A stretch of 64,000 bases of DNA from Komagataeibacter xylinus (lineage in GTDB: Bacteria; Pseudomonadota; Alphaproteobacteria; Acetobacterales; Acetobacteraceae): NCBI RefSeq assembly GCF_009834365.1, contig NZ_CP041348.1, positions 1,233,501 to 1,297,500 on the forward strand, written 5' to 3'. A program made the translations under genes and the position numbers. This document shows, one piece after another, positions 52,307-63,083 of this stretch (positions are counted from its first letter, which is position 1; each line of letters starts with the position of its first letter). The notes under the pieces were generated by a model. That model was not told where the DNA came from. It did no database searches and saw only the letters and a program-made list of their open reading frames with translations.

Positions 52307-53110
52307 TTAAGCTGTGAACTGTTCGGCGATGATCCGTTCCGACAGGCTCTGCCCGGGGTCGAACAGCACGGTAGTATGCAGTTCACGCGCCTCGCTGATC
52401 TCGACGGAAATGACATCGCGCACCTCGGTAAAATCCGCCACGGCGGCGACGGGGCGCTTGTCGGTTTCCAGAATATCGAAGCGAACCCGGGCGGTGGAGG
52501 GCAGCAGCGCCCCGCGCCACCGGCGCGGGCGGAACGCGCTGATGGGCGTAAGCGGCAGCAGATTGGCCGAGAGCGGCACGATCGGCCCGTGCGCCGAGAG
52601 GTTATAGGCGGTCGAACCCGCGGGCGTGGCAATCAGCACGCCATCGCAGATCAGTTCGGGCAGGCGCACGCGCCCGTCCACCCCGATGCGGATCTTGGCC
52701 GCCTGCCGTGTCTGGCGGAACAGGAACACATCATTGAGTGCGAGGGCATGCACGCACTGGCCATCCATGGTGGTGGCCTTCATGCGCAGCGGATGCAGGA
52801 TGGCCACCTGGGCCGCGGCAAGGCGGGCAGGCAGGTCATCAGGCACGGCGGGGTTCATCAGGAAGCCCACCGTGCCGCAGTTGATGCCGTAAACCGGTAG
52901 CGTGCGCCCAAGGGTGGTGTGCAGCGTTTCCAGCATGAAGCCATCGCCGCCGAGGCAGATCAGCGCCTCCGCTTCCTCTGGCGGGCACTGGCCGTACTGG
53001 CTTACCAGCCGCTCGCGCCATATCTCCGCACTCTCGTTGGGGGCAGCGGCGAAGCACAGTTTTGTGGGGATGTACCCATCGGCCCAGCCGGGGTACGACA
53101 TGTCGGTCAT
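52307..53110 (-). CDS. nadK: NAD kinase
   Basis: The enzyme phosphorylates NAD to NADP. The 267-residue protein has [16 protein letters not shown] (GGDG motif, about 50-65), [22 protein letters not shown] and the [15 protein letters not shown] loop. The start overlaps the stop of the nitrilase-family gene (ATGA); a second ATG lies 3 codons downstream. Confidence 0.93.
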   Translation of the reverse strand: MTDMSYPGWADGYIPTKLCFAAAPNESAEIWRERLVSQYGQCPPEEAEALICLGGDGFMLETLHTTLGRTLPVYGINCGTVGFLMNPAVPDDLPARLAAAQVAILHPLRMKATTMDGQCVHALALNDVFLFRQTRQAAKIRIGVDGRVRLPELICDGVLIATPAGSTAYNLSAHGPIVPLSANLLPLTPISAFRPRRWRGALLPSTARVRFDILETDKRPVAAVADFTEVRDVISVEISEARELHTTVLFDPGQSLSERIIAEQFTA

Positions 53111-53958
53111 GGAGTGTGGATGGACAGGCGGTGATGCGCCATGACCGGCATGCGTGCGCGCGTGCTGTCAATCACGCCGCGTTCGATGCGCGCGGTGCTC
53201 CAGCCCGGCCCGTCCGAGGCCTGGGCCACGATGGTGCCCCACGGGTCGATGATCATGGAATGACCATAGGTGCGGCGCGGCTGGCCGGAGGCATCGGTAT
53301 GGGTGCCGGTAGTGCCGCAGGCCACCATCCAGCACTGGGTCTCGATGGCGCGGGCGCGCAGCAGTGTCTCCCAATGGGCAAGCCCGGTCTCGACGGTAAA
53401 GGCGGCAGGCACCAGCAGCACGTTGGCGCCGCGCGCGCGCAGCGCATGGAACAGCGCGGGGAAGCGGATATCGTAGCAGATGGCAAGCCCCGCGGTGAGA
53501 TCGGCCGAAAGCGGGGCCGTGACGATGTCGGAGCCGGGCTCGTAGGTATCGCTCTCGCGGTAGCCCTCGCCGCCGGGCGTGGTCACGTCAAACAGGTGGA
53601 TCTTGCGGTAACGCGCGATCTCGTGGCCCTGCGGGTTGAACACGAGGGCGGTGTTGAACAGCTTCTCTCCATGCCGCTCGCCAATCGAGCCGCCATGCAC
53701 GGTAATGCCATGCGCGCGCGCAATGCCTGACAGGAAGCGGTAAAGCGGCCCGGCTTCGCCCGTGCCATCGGGGGTGGGCAGCACTTCGGCTGCGTCGAAT
53801 TTCATCTCACGCGTGCCGCCAAGGCAGCTCCACATCTCGGGCAGCACCACGAGGTCGGGCTTGTCGGCGGTGATGGCGGCAGTGATGAGGGCGCGGGCAG
53901 TGTCGATATTCTCGGGCGCGGAGGCGCCAGGCGCCATCTGGATGACGGTGGTGCGCAT
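53107..53958 (-). CDS. Nitrilase/carbon-nitrogen hydrolase family amidase (Nit1/omega-amidase type)
   Basis: The 283-residue protein has the catalytic triad positions Glu in [11 protein letters not shown], Lys in YRKIHLFDV and Cys in [14 protein letters not shown]. The HLFD and YDIRFP blocks fit the Nit1/Nit2 group that hydrolyses deaminated glutathione or omega-amides. The start [11 protein letters not shown] is chosen over the longer frame. It is upstream of and coupled to nadK. Confidence 0.88.
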   Translation of the reverse strand: MRTTVIQMAPGASAPENIDTARALITAAITADKPDLVVLPEMWSCLGGTREMKFDAAEVLPTPDGTGEAGPLYRFLSGIARAHGITVHGGSIGERHGEKLFNTALVFNPQGHEIARYRKIHLFDVTTPGGEGYRESDTYEPGSDIVTAPLSADLTAGLAICYDIRFPALFHALRARGANVLLVPAAFTVETGLAHWETLLRARAIETQCWMVACGTTGTHTDASGQPRRTYGHSMIIDPWGTIVAQASDGPGWSTARIERGVIDSTRARMPVMAHHRLSIHTP

Positions 53959-54069
53959 CTGGGCTGGTACTCCGTAGGCAGTGCCGCGTGACCATAGGAC
54001 AGGCGACACGCCCCCCGCAACCGGCACGCAGGGCTGCCGCACTGTTAAAAGGGGGCGTGGCGCGATAGG

Positions 54070-55059
54070 ATGGCCCTCTGGCTCAATATTGAAAAATCAA
54101 TGGCACATTCCTCATCTTCCCGAACGGTCATCTTCGCGGCCCTTGGCGGCAACCTGCTGGTGGCGGCCACCAAATTTGGCGCGGCCTTCCTGACCGGCAG
54201 CGCCTCCATGCTCAGCGAGGCCATCCATTCCCTGATCGATACCGGCAACCAGGGCCTGCTGCTCGTGGGCATGAAGCGCGCCACCCGCCCGGCCACGGCC
54301 ACGCACCCGTTCGGCCACGGGCTGGAGCTGTATTTCTGGACCTTCGTGGTGGCGCTGCTCATCTTCGGGCTGGGTGCCGGGGTCTCGCTGTATGAGGGGA
54401 TCATCCACATCATCCACCCGCAGCCGGTGGCACATGTGCTGGTCAATTACATCGTGCTGGTGGCGAGCGTCGTGTTCGAAGGCTCGGTGTGGCTGATGGC
54501 GCTGCGGGCCTTCCGCAAGGAGGGCAAGGGCAGGCGCGGCTGGGTGGAGGCCGTGCAGATGAGCAAGGACCCCACCGTGTTCACTGTCCTGTTCGAGGAT
54601 ACGGCGGCACTGAGCGGGCTGTTCGTGGCCCTTCTGGGCAATGTCCTGGCTGAGTGGCTGGACATGCCGGTGCTTGATGGGGTGGCCTCCATCATCATCG
54701 CCTGCATCCTTGCGGTTACGGCCACTTTCCTTGCGCGGGAATCCCAGTCGCTGCTGACGGGCGAGGGGGTTGCGCCTGAGGTGCTGCGCGCGCTGCGCAA
54801 CATGGCGCTGGCAGCCGATGGCGTGGAGCGGCTGAATGAGATCCGCTCCATGCATTTCGGCCCGCGCGACGTGCTGGTGGTGATCAGCCTCGATTTTCGC
54901 AATGACATGACGGCGGGGCAGGTCGAGATCGTGGTCAGCACGCTCGAGCGCCAGATCAAGCAGGCCTACCCCGAGGTCACGCGCGTGTTCATCGAGGCGC
55001 AGGACAGCCGTGGCCAGCCTGCCGCAACGCCTGCCCGCGGCACGGCCGTTACGCCGTGA
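54070..55059 (+). CDS. Cation diffusion facilitator (zinc/iron-type efflux)
   Basis: The 329-residue membrane protein has six membrane segments. It shows the CDF metal-site blocks SEAIHSLIDTGNQ (HSxxD), HPFGHGLELYFW and VLDGVASIIIA. A C-terminal cytoplasmic domain follows (GVAPEVLRALRNMALAADGVERLNEIRSMHFGPRDVLV). ATG 54100 is an alternative start; neither has a strong ribosome-binding site. Its 3' end overlaps the convergent serB by 11 bp. Confidence 0.9.
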   Translation: MALWLNIEKSMAHSSSSRTVIFAALGGNLLVAATKFGAAFLTGSASMLSEAIHSLIDTGNQGLLLVGMKRATRPATATHPFGHGLELYFWTFVVALLIFGLGAGVSLYEGIIHIIHPQPVAHVLVNYIVLVASVVFEGSVWLMALRAFRKEGKGRRGWVEAVQMSKDPTVFTVLFEDTAALSGLFVALLGNVLAEWLDMPVLDGVASIIIACILAVTATFLARESQSLLTGEGVAPEVLRALRNMALAADGVERLNEIRSMHFGPRDVLVVISLDFRNDMTAGQVEIVVSTLERQIKQAYPEVTRVFIEAQDSRGQPAATPARGTAVTP

Positions 55060-55939
55060 CGAATTCCGCCGCCCGGTAGCCCTGCGCGAACAGCAGGCTG
55101 CGCAGCGTGGTGGCGTTGATCTGGTTGCTGATCTCGCGCCGCACGGCAGGCTTGGCGTGGAAGGCAATGCCCAGCCCCGCTACCCGCAGCATGGCCAGAT
55201 CATTCGCGCCATCGCCGGTGGCCAGCGCATCTTCCACGGTGACCCCTTGGGCTGCGACAAGACGCCTGAGGTGCGCAAGCTTGGCATCCGGGCCTAAAAT
55301 GGGCTGGCCGACTTCCCCGGTCAGGCTGTCGCCTGCATCAAGCAGGGTATTGGCGTGGTTTTCATCAAAGCCGCACAGCTTTGCCACCCGGCTGGTGAAG
55401 AACGTGAACCCGCCTGATACAAGTGCCGTGCGCGCCCCGTTGGCTCCCATGGTGCGCACCAGTTCGACCGCCCCCGTGTTGAGCTTCACGTCCTTCCACG
55501 CTTTTTCCAGCAAGGTAACGGGCAGACCACGCAGCAGGGCCACACGCTCGCGCAGGGCGGCCTCGAATTCGATCTCGCCATTCATGGAGCGGCGCGTGAT
55601 CTCGGCAATCTTCTCGCCAATGCCGGCATGGGCCGCGATATCGTCCAGCGTTTCGCAACTGACGATGGTGCTGTCCATGTCGGCCACCAGCACGCGCTTG
55701 CGGCGACCGCCAGCGGGCGTTACCAGCACGTCGATATGGGCCTTGGCGAACATATCGCGCAGGGCCGTGATGTTGGGGGCGGTGCAGGCCATCTCGACCG
55801 CTTCCCCTTCCGACAGGGTCACGGGGGCGGCAGCGTGTGCAAGGTCGCGCGCGGCTTCGATATCGACCGCCGTAAGCGATGTGGCATCACGGTTGGCCAC
55901 CAGTACAAGGGTATGGGCGTGGGAAGGGGAATCAGCCAT
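55049..55939 (-). CDS. serB: Phosphoserine phosphatase
   Basis: The last enzyme of serine synthesis is a HAD-family phosphatase. The 296-residue protein has the nucleophile motif LVADMDSTIV (about 86-95), LVSGGFTFF and ATGDGANDLAML. An N-terminal regulatory domain of about 80 residues precedes it, as in SerB. It is divergent from miaA. Confidence 0.94.
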   Translation of the reverse strand: MADSPSHAHTLVLVANRDATSLTAVDIEAARDLAHAAAPVTLSEGEAVEMACTAPNITALRDMFAKAHIDVLVTPAGGRRKRVLVADMDSTIVSCETLDDIAAHAGIGEKIAEITRRSMNGEIEFEAALRERVALLRGLPVTLLEKAWKDVKLNTGAVELVRTMGANGARTALVSGGFTFFTSRVAKLCGFDENHANTLLDAGDSLTGEVGQPILGPDAKLAHLRRLVAAQGVTVEDALATGDGANDLAMLRVAGLGIAFHAKPAVRREISNQINATTLRSLLFAQGYRAAEFVTA

Positions 55940-55969
55940 GGGGTCCGGGTCAGTGAAAGGAATGAAACA

Positions 55970-56974
55970 ATGACACGCCCCCCTTCAGGGCAGGCGCGCG
56001 TGGCGCTAATCGTGGCGGGTCCGACCTGTTCGGGCAAGTCCGCACTCGCGCTGGCCCTTGCCCGCGAGGTGGGCGGCACCATCATCAACACCGATTCGAT
56101 GCAGGTCTACCACGACCTGCGCATTCTCACCGCGCGCCCCAGCCCGGCGGAGGAAGCCTGCGTGCCCCATGCGCTGTATGGCGTGTTGCCTGCTGCCCGT
56201 AATGGGTCGGTGGCGTGGTGGCGCGAGCAGGCGCTGGCGGCGGCGGGTAGCGCGTGGGATGCCGGGCGCGTGCCAATATTTTGTGGCGGCACGGGCATGT
56301 ATTTCCGCGCCCTGACCGATGGGCTGGCCGATATTCCCCAGCCGCCGCCCGCCATCCGCGAACAGGCGCGTGGCCTGCTGGCCGAACTTGGTGCCCCTGC
56401 CCTGCATGCCCGCCTGCAACAGCTTGACCCTGAAACCGCCGCCACCCTGCGCCCCACCGATGGCCAGCGCATTGCCCGCGCGTGGGAGGTGCAGGCCGCT
56501 ACCGGGCACGGCATGGCATGGTGGCGGCGCGAGGCCGTGCTGCCGGGGCTTGATGCCCGCTTCATTGCCGTAAGGCTGCACCCTGCGCGTGACGGGCTGC
56601 GCGCGGCCATTGCCCGGCGCTTTCATGCCATGCTGGACCAGGGCGCGATGGCGGAGGTGCAGGCCCTGCTGGCGCAGGACCTGTCGCCCGACCTGCCGGC
56701 CATGCGCGCCCATGGCGTGCCCGAACTTGCCGCCGTGCTGCGCGGCGAGATGACACGGGCGGATGCGGCGGCGCGTGCCATCCAGTTGACCGGGCAATAT
56801 ACGAAGCGGCAGGCCACATGGTTTGCCCATCACCCGCTCGCGGCGCCAGAAGACACGTTTTTATATGAAAAACGATTCGAAAAAAACGAACTCGCGCAAC
56901 AAATGGAAAGGGTAGACGATAAAATCATTTCTTTTGTTATTAAACGCATTGACGCGGGCCAAGGCTTTCCGTAA
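55970..56974 (+). CDS. miaA: tRNA dimethylallyltransferase
   Basis: MiaA prenylates A37 of tRNAs that read codons beginning with U. The 334-residue protein has the P-loop VAGPTCSGKSALA, TIINTDSMQVYHDLRI, FCGGTGMYFRALT and QYTKRQATWF. AAAGGAATGA lies before ATG 55970. The last 35 residues (from about FLYEKRFEKN) come from a clearly AT-rich stretch and lengthen the usual C-terminus with Lys/Glu-rich sequence. Confidence 0.93.
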   Translation: MTRPPSGQARVALIVAGPTCSGKSALALALAREVGGTIINTDSMQVYHDLRILTARPSPAEEACVPHALYGVLPAARNGSVAWWREQALAAAGSAWDAGRVPIFCGGTGMYFRALTDGLADIPQPPPAIREQARGLLAELGAPALHARLQQLDPETAATLRPTDGQRIARAWEVQAATGHGMAWWRREAVLPGLDARFIAVRLHPARDGLRAAIARRFHAMLDQGAMAEVQALLAQDLSPDLPAMRAHGVPELAAVLRGEMTRADAAARAIQLTGQYTKRQATWFAHHPLAAPEDTFLYEKRFEKNELAQQMERVDDKIISFVIKRIDAGQGFP

Positions 56975-57046
56975 ACCCGGCCCGGGATTTCGCCTGATCA
57001 GGGCTGGCCGGATTGTTCTGGCCGCCAGTGGCGAAGGAGCAGGACC

Positions 57047-58867
57047 ATGAACACAGCATCGCACCAGACCGACCTGAAGCCTCACGCAGCGGGCACGGAT
57101 ACATCCGTACTCAGCGGCGCGGAGGTACTTCTGCGCGTACTGGCCGAGCAGGGGGTCGAGGTCATTTTCGGCTATCCCGGTGGCGCGGTCCTGCCGATTT
57201 ATGATGCCATTTTCCGCCAGGATGCGATTCGCCACGTGCTGGTCCGCCATGAGCAGGCTGCCGTGCATGCGGCCGAGGCCTATGCCCGCTCGACCGGCAA
57301 GGTGGGCGTGGTGCTGGTTACCAGCGGGCCGGGTGCCACCAACACCGTGACCGGCCTGCTCGATGCCATGCTGGATTCGATTCCGGTGGTCTGCTTCTCT
57401 GGCCAGGTGGGCGTGCCGCTGATCGGCACCGATGCCTTTCAGGAGGCGGACACGACCGGCATCACCCGCCCGGCCACCAAATACAACTACCTCATCCGCC
57501 GGGCGGAAGAGGTGGCGCCGTGCGTGCACGAAGCCTTCCATATCGCGCGCAGCGGCCGCCCAGGCCCGGTGCTTGTCGACCTGCCCAAGAACCTGATGGT
57601 CGGCCCCGCGCCCTATAGCGACGCCCCGCGCGTGCCGCACCCGTCCTACCGCCCGCAGACCGAGCCGGGCCGGGACGTGATCGCGCGCGCCGTGGCCGCC
57701 ATGAAGGGCGCGCGCCGCCCGCTGTTCTATACCGGTGGCGGCATCATCAATGCCGGGCCGGAGGCATCAGCCGCCCTGCGCAAGCTGGTGGAAAAGACGG
57801 GCTTTCCGTGCACCTCCACGCTGATGGGGCTGGGGGCGATGCCTGCGGGTGACCGGCGCTTCCTTGGCATGCTGGGCATGCACGGCACGTACGAGGCCAA
57901 CATGGCCACCCATGGCTGCGACGTGCTGATTGCGCTGGGTTCGCGCTTTGATGACCGCGTGACCGGCAGGCTCGATGCGTTCTCGCCCGGTTCGTTCAAG
58001 ATCCATGCCGATATCGACCCCAGCCAGATCAACAAGATCGTGCAGGTTGACGTGGGCATTGTGGGGGATGCGCGGCGCGTGGTCGAGATGATGCTGGAGG
58101 AGTGGGAGTGCACGCCCGCCAATACCCGCCAGCCCATCGACATGGCGCAGTGGTGGCACCAGATCAACGAATGGCGCAAGACCGACAGCCTCGGCTTCGT
58201 GCAGGACAGGGCGCCCGAGGCGATCATCCGCCCGCAATATGCCATCCGCCGCCTGCATGAACTCGCCACCGCCACCGGGCGCGACACCTATGTCTCGACC
58301 GAGGTGGGGCAGCACCAGATGTGGGCGGCCCAGCATTTCGGCTTTGACAAGCCCAATCGCTGGCTGACCTCGGGCGGGCTTGGCACCATGGGCTATGGCC
58401 TGCCCGCCGCCGTGGGCGCGCAGATTGCCCATCCCGATGCGCTGGTGATCGACATTGCGGGTGAAGCCTCGACGCTGATGAACATCCAGGAACTTTCCAC
58501 CATCGCGCAGTACCGCCTGCCGGTTAAGGTGTTCATTTTGAACAACCAGTATATGGGCATGGTGCGCCAGTGGCAGGAACTGCTGCATGACTCGCGCTAT
58601 TCCGAGAGCTACAGCGCAGCGCTGCCCGATTTCGTTAAGCTGGCGGAAAGCTTTCATGGCAAGGGCCTGCGCGCGACCTGCATGGGCGAGCTTGATGGTG
58701 TGATTGCCGAGATGCTGGCCCATCCCGGCCCGGTGGTGGCGGATATATGCGTGGCGCAGGATGAAAACTGCTACCCCATGATCCCCTCGGGGGCAGCGCA
58801 TAACCAGATGCTCCTCGGCCCCGATCAGGATGACGAGATCAGCGCCGAAGGCCGCATGCTGGTCTGA
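57047..58867 (+). CDS. ilvB: Acetolactate synthase, large (catalytic) subunit
   Basis: This thiamine-diphosphate enzyme makes acetolactate or acetohydroxybutyrate for branched-chain amino acids. The 606-residue protein has VRHEQAAVHAAEAYAR with the catalytic Glu, TSGPGATNTVTGL, and FIL-NNQYMGMVRQWQELLH. The metal motif reads DIAGEASTLMN, where GDAS is usual in relatives I know, so Asp has become Glu. It leads the ilvB-ilvH-ilvC series. GAAGGAG precedes the ATG. Confidence 0.94.
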   Translation: MNTASHQTDLKPHAAGTDTSVLSGAEVLLRVLAEQGVEVIFGYPGGAVLPIYDAIFRQDAIRHVLVRHEQAAVHAAEAYARSTGKVGVVLVTSGPGATNTVTGLLDAMLDSIPVVCFSGQVGVPLIGTDAFQEADTTGITRPATKYNYLIRRAEEVAPCVHEAFHIARSGRPGPVLVDLPKNLMVGPAPYSDAPRVPHPSYRPQTEPGRDVIARAVAAMKGARRPLFYTGGGIINAGPEASAALRKLVEKTGFPCTSTLMGLGAMPAGDRRFLGMLGMHGTYEANMATHGCDVLIALGSRFDDRVTGRLDAFSPGSFKIHADIDPSQINKIVQVDVGIVGDARRVVEMMLEEWECTPANTRQPIDMAQWWHQINEWRKTDSLGFVQDRAPEAIIRPQYAIRRLHELATATGRDTYVSTEVGQHQMWAAQHFGFDKPNRWLTSGGLGTMGYGLPAAVGAQIAHPDALVIDIAGEASTLMNIQELSTIAQYRLPVKVFILNNQYMGMVRQWQELLHDSRYSESYSAALPDFVKLAESFHGKGLRATCMGELDGVIAEMLAHPGPVVADICVAQDENCYPMIPSGAAHNQMLLGPDQDDEISAEGRMLV

Positions 58868-58965
58868 TCGCGCCCCTGCCTGTAGCGCGCCGCACTACAG
58901 GTTTCTGTCCTTTCCTGCCGCCCCTGCCCTGCAGGGCGGCGCCCCAAGCAGTCAGGAAACACATC
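58868..58965 (+). other. Two hairpins between ilvB and ilvH
   Basis: CCTGTAG..CTACAGG (58878-58900 region) and GCCGCCC..GGGCGGC (58918-58942 region) lie in a 98-bp spacer. No T run follows, so they may slow or process the transcript rather than end it. Confidence 0.45.
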
Positions 58966-60551
<1,586 letters not shown>

Positions 60552-60596
60552 TCCATGCAAAATAACGCAGGCGCCCTGCCGCCAGCGTATTTTCAG

Positions 60597-60630
60597 CGCC
60601 AGCCGGATTGTTCCGGCTGGCGTTTTTTTT
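60597..60630 (+). terminator. Intrinsic terminator after ilvC
   Basis: CGCCAGCCGGA-TTGT-TCCGGCTGGCG forms a perfect 11-bp stem followed by eight T residues, 45 bp after the ilvC stop. Confidence 0.96.
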
Positions 60631-60726
60631 ATGTCCGCTTTCATGGGACTGCCCCGCATTTGCCGTGACACGACCGGGCACGGGTGCCACCATGCGCGCC
60701 GGTATGAATAGCAGGAGCGCCGTATC

Positions 60727-61419
60727 GTGACGGACTACGTAATTCCCCCCTACACCCTTCCTGTCGTGCCAGTGGAGGGGAGTGCGGGTGTCTTTCCTGT
60801 CAGGCGGATATGGTGCGTGGGGCAGAACTATGCCGCCCATGCGCGTGAGATGGGCAGCAACCCCGAGCGCTCCGAGCCCTTCTTTTTTGCCAAGCCGGCT
60901 GATGCGGTAGTACCCGGTGGCGGGCTGCTGCCGTTTCCCGTCAGCACGGCCGACCTGCATCATGAGGTGGAGCTTGTTGCCGCCATCGGGCGCGAGGGGG
61001 CGGACATTGAGGTGGAGAAGGCGCTCTCGCACATCTATGGCTATGCGGTGGGGCTGGACATGACCCGGCGCGACCTGCAGGCCGCCGCCAAGAAAGCGGG
61101 CCGCCCGTGGTCGCTGGCCAAGGGGTTTGACCAGTCCTGTCCCATTTCCGCCGTGGTGCCAGCCGCGCGCATTGGTCACCCCGAAAGTGGGGCCATTGCC
61201 CTGAGCATCAATGGCGAGCAGCGCCAGAAAGGCGACCTGGTGGAAATGATCTGGTCCGTGCCCGAGATTGTTTCCTGCCTCAGCCGTTTTGTAACCCTTG
61301 CGCCGGGCGACCTGATCATGACCGGCACGCCCTCGGGCGTGGGGCCGGTCAAGCGGGGCGATGTGTTGCATGCCACCTGTGCCGGGGTGGGTGAGCTCAA
61401 CGTGACCTATACCGGCTGA
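60727..61419 (+). CDS. Fumarylacetoacetate hydrolase family protein
   Basis: The 230-residue protein starts at GTG 60727 behind AGGAG. It has the FAH fold motifs PFFFAKPADAVV, HHEVELVAAIG (metal-binding Glu), YGYAVGLDMTRRDLQ and DLIMTGTPSGVGPVKRGD. Single-domain members act as acylpyruvate hydrolases or oxaloacetate decarboxylases; the substrate here is open. Confidence 0.9.
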   Translation: MTDYVIPPYTLPVVPVEGSAGVFPVRRIWCVGQNYAAHAREMGSNPERSEPFFFAKPADAVVPGGGLLPFPVSTADLHHEVELVAAIGREGADIEVEKALSHIYGYAVGLDMTRRDLQAAAKKAGRPWSLAKGFDQSCPISAVVPAARIGHPESGAIALSINGEQRQKGDLVEMIWSVPEIVSCLSRFVTLAPGDLIMTGTPSGVGPVKRGDVLHATCAGVGELNVTYTG

Positions 61420-61437
61420 AGCCTGCCGCTTGTGGAT

Positions 61438-61524
61438 GATAAAAGCTTTTGGGTGCCGTCTTTTTTCAAAAAGGCGGCGTTCTTGTCGAAGCTTTTTGAA
61501 AAAAAGCTTCACCAAAAACTTTTC
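61438..61524 (-). repeat. Palindromic intergenic element, copy 8
   Basis: This is a complete inverted-orientation copy: arms AAAAGCTTTTGGGTGCCG and CACCAAAAACTTTT, hairpins CTTTTTTCAAAAAGGCGGCG and AAGCTTTTTGAAAAAAAGCTT. It lies 18 bp after the FAH-family gene and before the aldo/keto reductase gene, both on the plus strand. Confidence 0.82.
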
Positions 61525-61583
61525 ATTGTTGGTGCAATGCGCTGCAGGCCGCCGTTTTACAGACATTTAGGGAAGGAAAAGAG

Positions 61584-62657
61584 ATGCAATACCGCCAGCT
61601 TGGCCGTTCAGGCCTCAGGATTTCCGCCTTCACGTTGGGCACCATGACCTTTGGCGGCAAGGGCGACTTTGCCAAGACCGGTGATACGGACCTTGCAGGC
61701 GCCCGCCGCCAGCTTGACCTGTGCATCGAGGCCGGGATCAACATGTTCGATACCGCCGATATCTATTCAGCCGGTGTGTCGGAGGAAATTCTTGGCGCGG
61801 CGCTGAAGGGCCGCAGCGATGACATCATGGTCACCACCAAGGCCCGCTTTACCATGGGCAAAGGCGCGAATGACGCCGGGCTGTCGCGCTATCACCTCAT
61901 CCGCTCATGCGAAGCCAGCCTCAAACGGCTGGGGCGTGACCATATCGACCTGTATTACCTGCATGAATGGGATGGCCAGACCCCGCTTGATGAAACGCTC
62001 GAAGCGCTCGACACCCTGACCCGCGCGGGCAAGATCCGTTATACCGGGGTGTCCAATTTCTCGGCATGGCACCTGATGAAGGCGCTGTCGGTTGCCGAAC
62101 GTGACCGGCTGATCGCACCCGTCGCGCAGCAGATCTATTACTCGCTGCAGGCGCGCGAGGCGGAATATGAACTGCTGCCGCTTTCGCTCGACCAGGGCAT
62201 TGGCGTGCAGGTGTGGAGTCCCATGGCCGGGGGCCTGCTTTCGGGCAAGTACCGTCGGGGCAAGCCGCAGCCCGCAGGGACGCGCCAGATCGAGAAATGG
62301 GGCGAGCCGCCGGTTCATGATATCGAAAAGCTCTATGATGTGGTGGAAGTCCTCGTCAGCATTGCCGAGGCCCGCAACATCTCCGCCGCCCAGGTGGCGC
62401 TGGCATGGGTGGCGCAGCGGCCCGCCATTACCTCCATCGTGATCGGCGCACGCACCGAGGCGCAGCTTGTCGATAACCTCAAGGCCGCCGACCTTGTGCT
62501 GAGTGCTGAAGAAATCAGCCGCCTTGATGCAGCAAGCGCCCCCCCGCTGCTCTATCCCTACTGGCATCAGGCCAGCAATGCGTCTGACCGCCTCTCGGCC
62601 GCTGACCTGCTGCTGCTTGGTCCGGCAGTGGCGGCCAAGGCCAAAAAGGCAGAGTAA
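61584..62657 (+). CDS. Aldo/keto reductase
   Basis: The 357-residue NADPH-type reductase has the (beta/alpha)8 pattern and the catalytic tetrad: Asp in FDTADIYSAG, Tyr five residues later, Lys in VTTKARF and His in YYLHEWDG. The cofactor end SIVIGARTEAQLVDNL is present. GGAAGGAAAAG precedes ATG 61584. The substrate is unknown. Confidence 0.9.
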   Translation: MQYRQLGRSGLRISAFTLGTMTFGGKGDFAKTGDTDLAGARRQLDLCIEAGINMFDTADIYSAGVSEEILGAALKGRSDDIMVTTKARFTMGKGANDAGLSRYHLIRSCEASLKRLGRDHIDLYYLHEWDGQTPLDETLEALDTLTRAGKIRYTGVSNFSAWHLMKALSVAERDRLIAPVAQQIYYSLQAREAEYELLPLSLDQGIGVQVWSPMAGGLLSGKYRRGKPQPAGTRQIEKWGEPPVHDIEKLYDVVEVLVSIAEARNISAAQVALAWVAQRPAITSIVIGARTEAQLVDNLKAADLVLSAEEISRLDAASAPPLLYPYWHQASNASDRLSAADLLLLGPAVAAKAKKAE

Positions 62658-62740
62658 AAAAACAGAAGTTTCTGGGTGCCGCCTTTTTTCAAAAAGGCGG
62701 CGTTCCTGTCGAAGCTTTTTGGAAAAATCTTTACCAAAAC
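62656..62740 (-). repeat. Palindromic intergenic element, copy 9
   Basis: The copy has GAAGTTTCTGGGTGCCG, the hairpin GCCGCCTTTTTTC with AAAAAGGCGGC, GAAGCTTTTTGGAAAAATC and a shortened right arm TTACCAAAAC. It overlaps the last bases of the aldo/keto reductase gene. Confidence 0.78.
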
Positions 62741-62967
62741 GCCTTGACTGTTGATGAATTTTTGCGGTGGCAGGTCGGATTGGCCGACATTCAGCATCAG
62801 CCGCCCAATGAAGTGGCAGCGCTTCTTCATAACTCTTTGGGCGAATGGCCGTTACGCCGATAAGGCACGGCAAGCGTGATCTGGATCAAGGTTGCAGGCC
62901 CTGCGCCAATGGTCAGCTAACCCCATGATCAGACACGGCATGGAAGAAGGAAACTGGCAGCCAGTAT

Positions 62968-62996
62968 CTTGTAATAACATCGAACGGATCCCATCT
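62968..62996 (+). promoter_or_regulatory. Sigma-32 (RpoH)-type promoter of clpB
   Basis: CTTGTAA (62968-62974), a 15-nt spacer and CCCATCT (62990-62996) match the heat-shock promoter pattern CTTGAAA-N13-15-CCCATNT. Transcription would start about 80 nt before the clpB ATG. Heat-shock control of clpB is established in other proteobacteria. Confidence 0.68.
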
Positions 62997-63083
62997 GGAA
63001 TCCAGCGCCTTGCCGTTGCCTGTTGAGGGACGGCGCAAAGGCAGAACCATCCTGTCGCCTGATTGAAAGGGACGAAGAAACAT

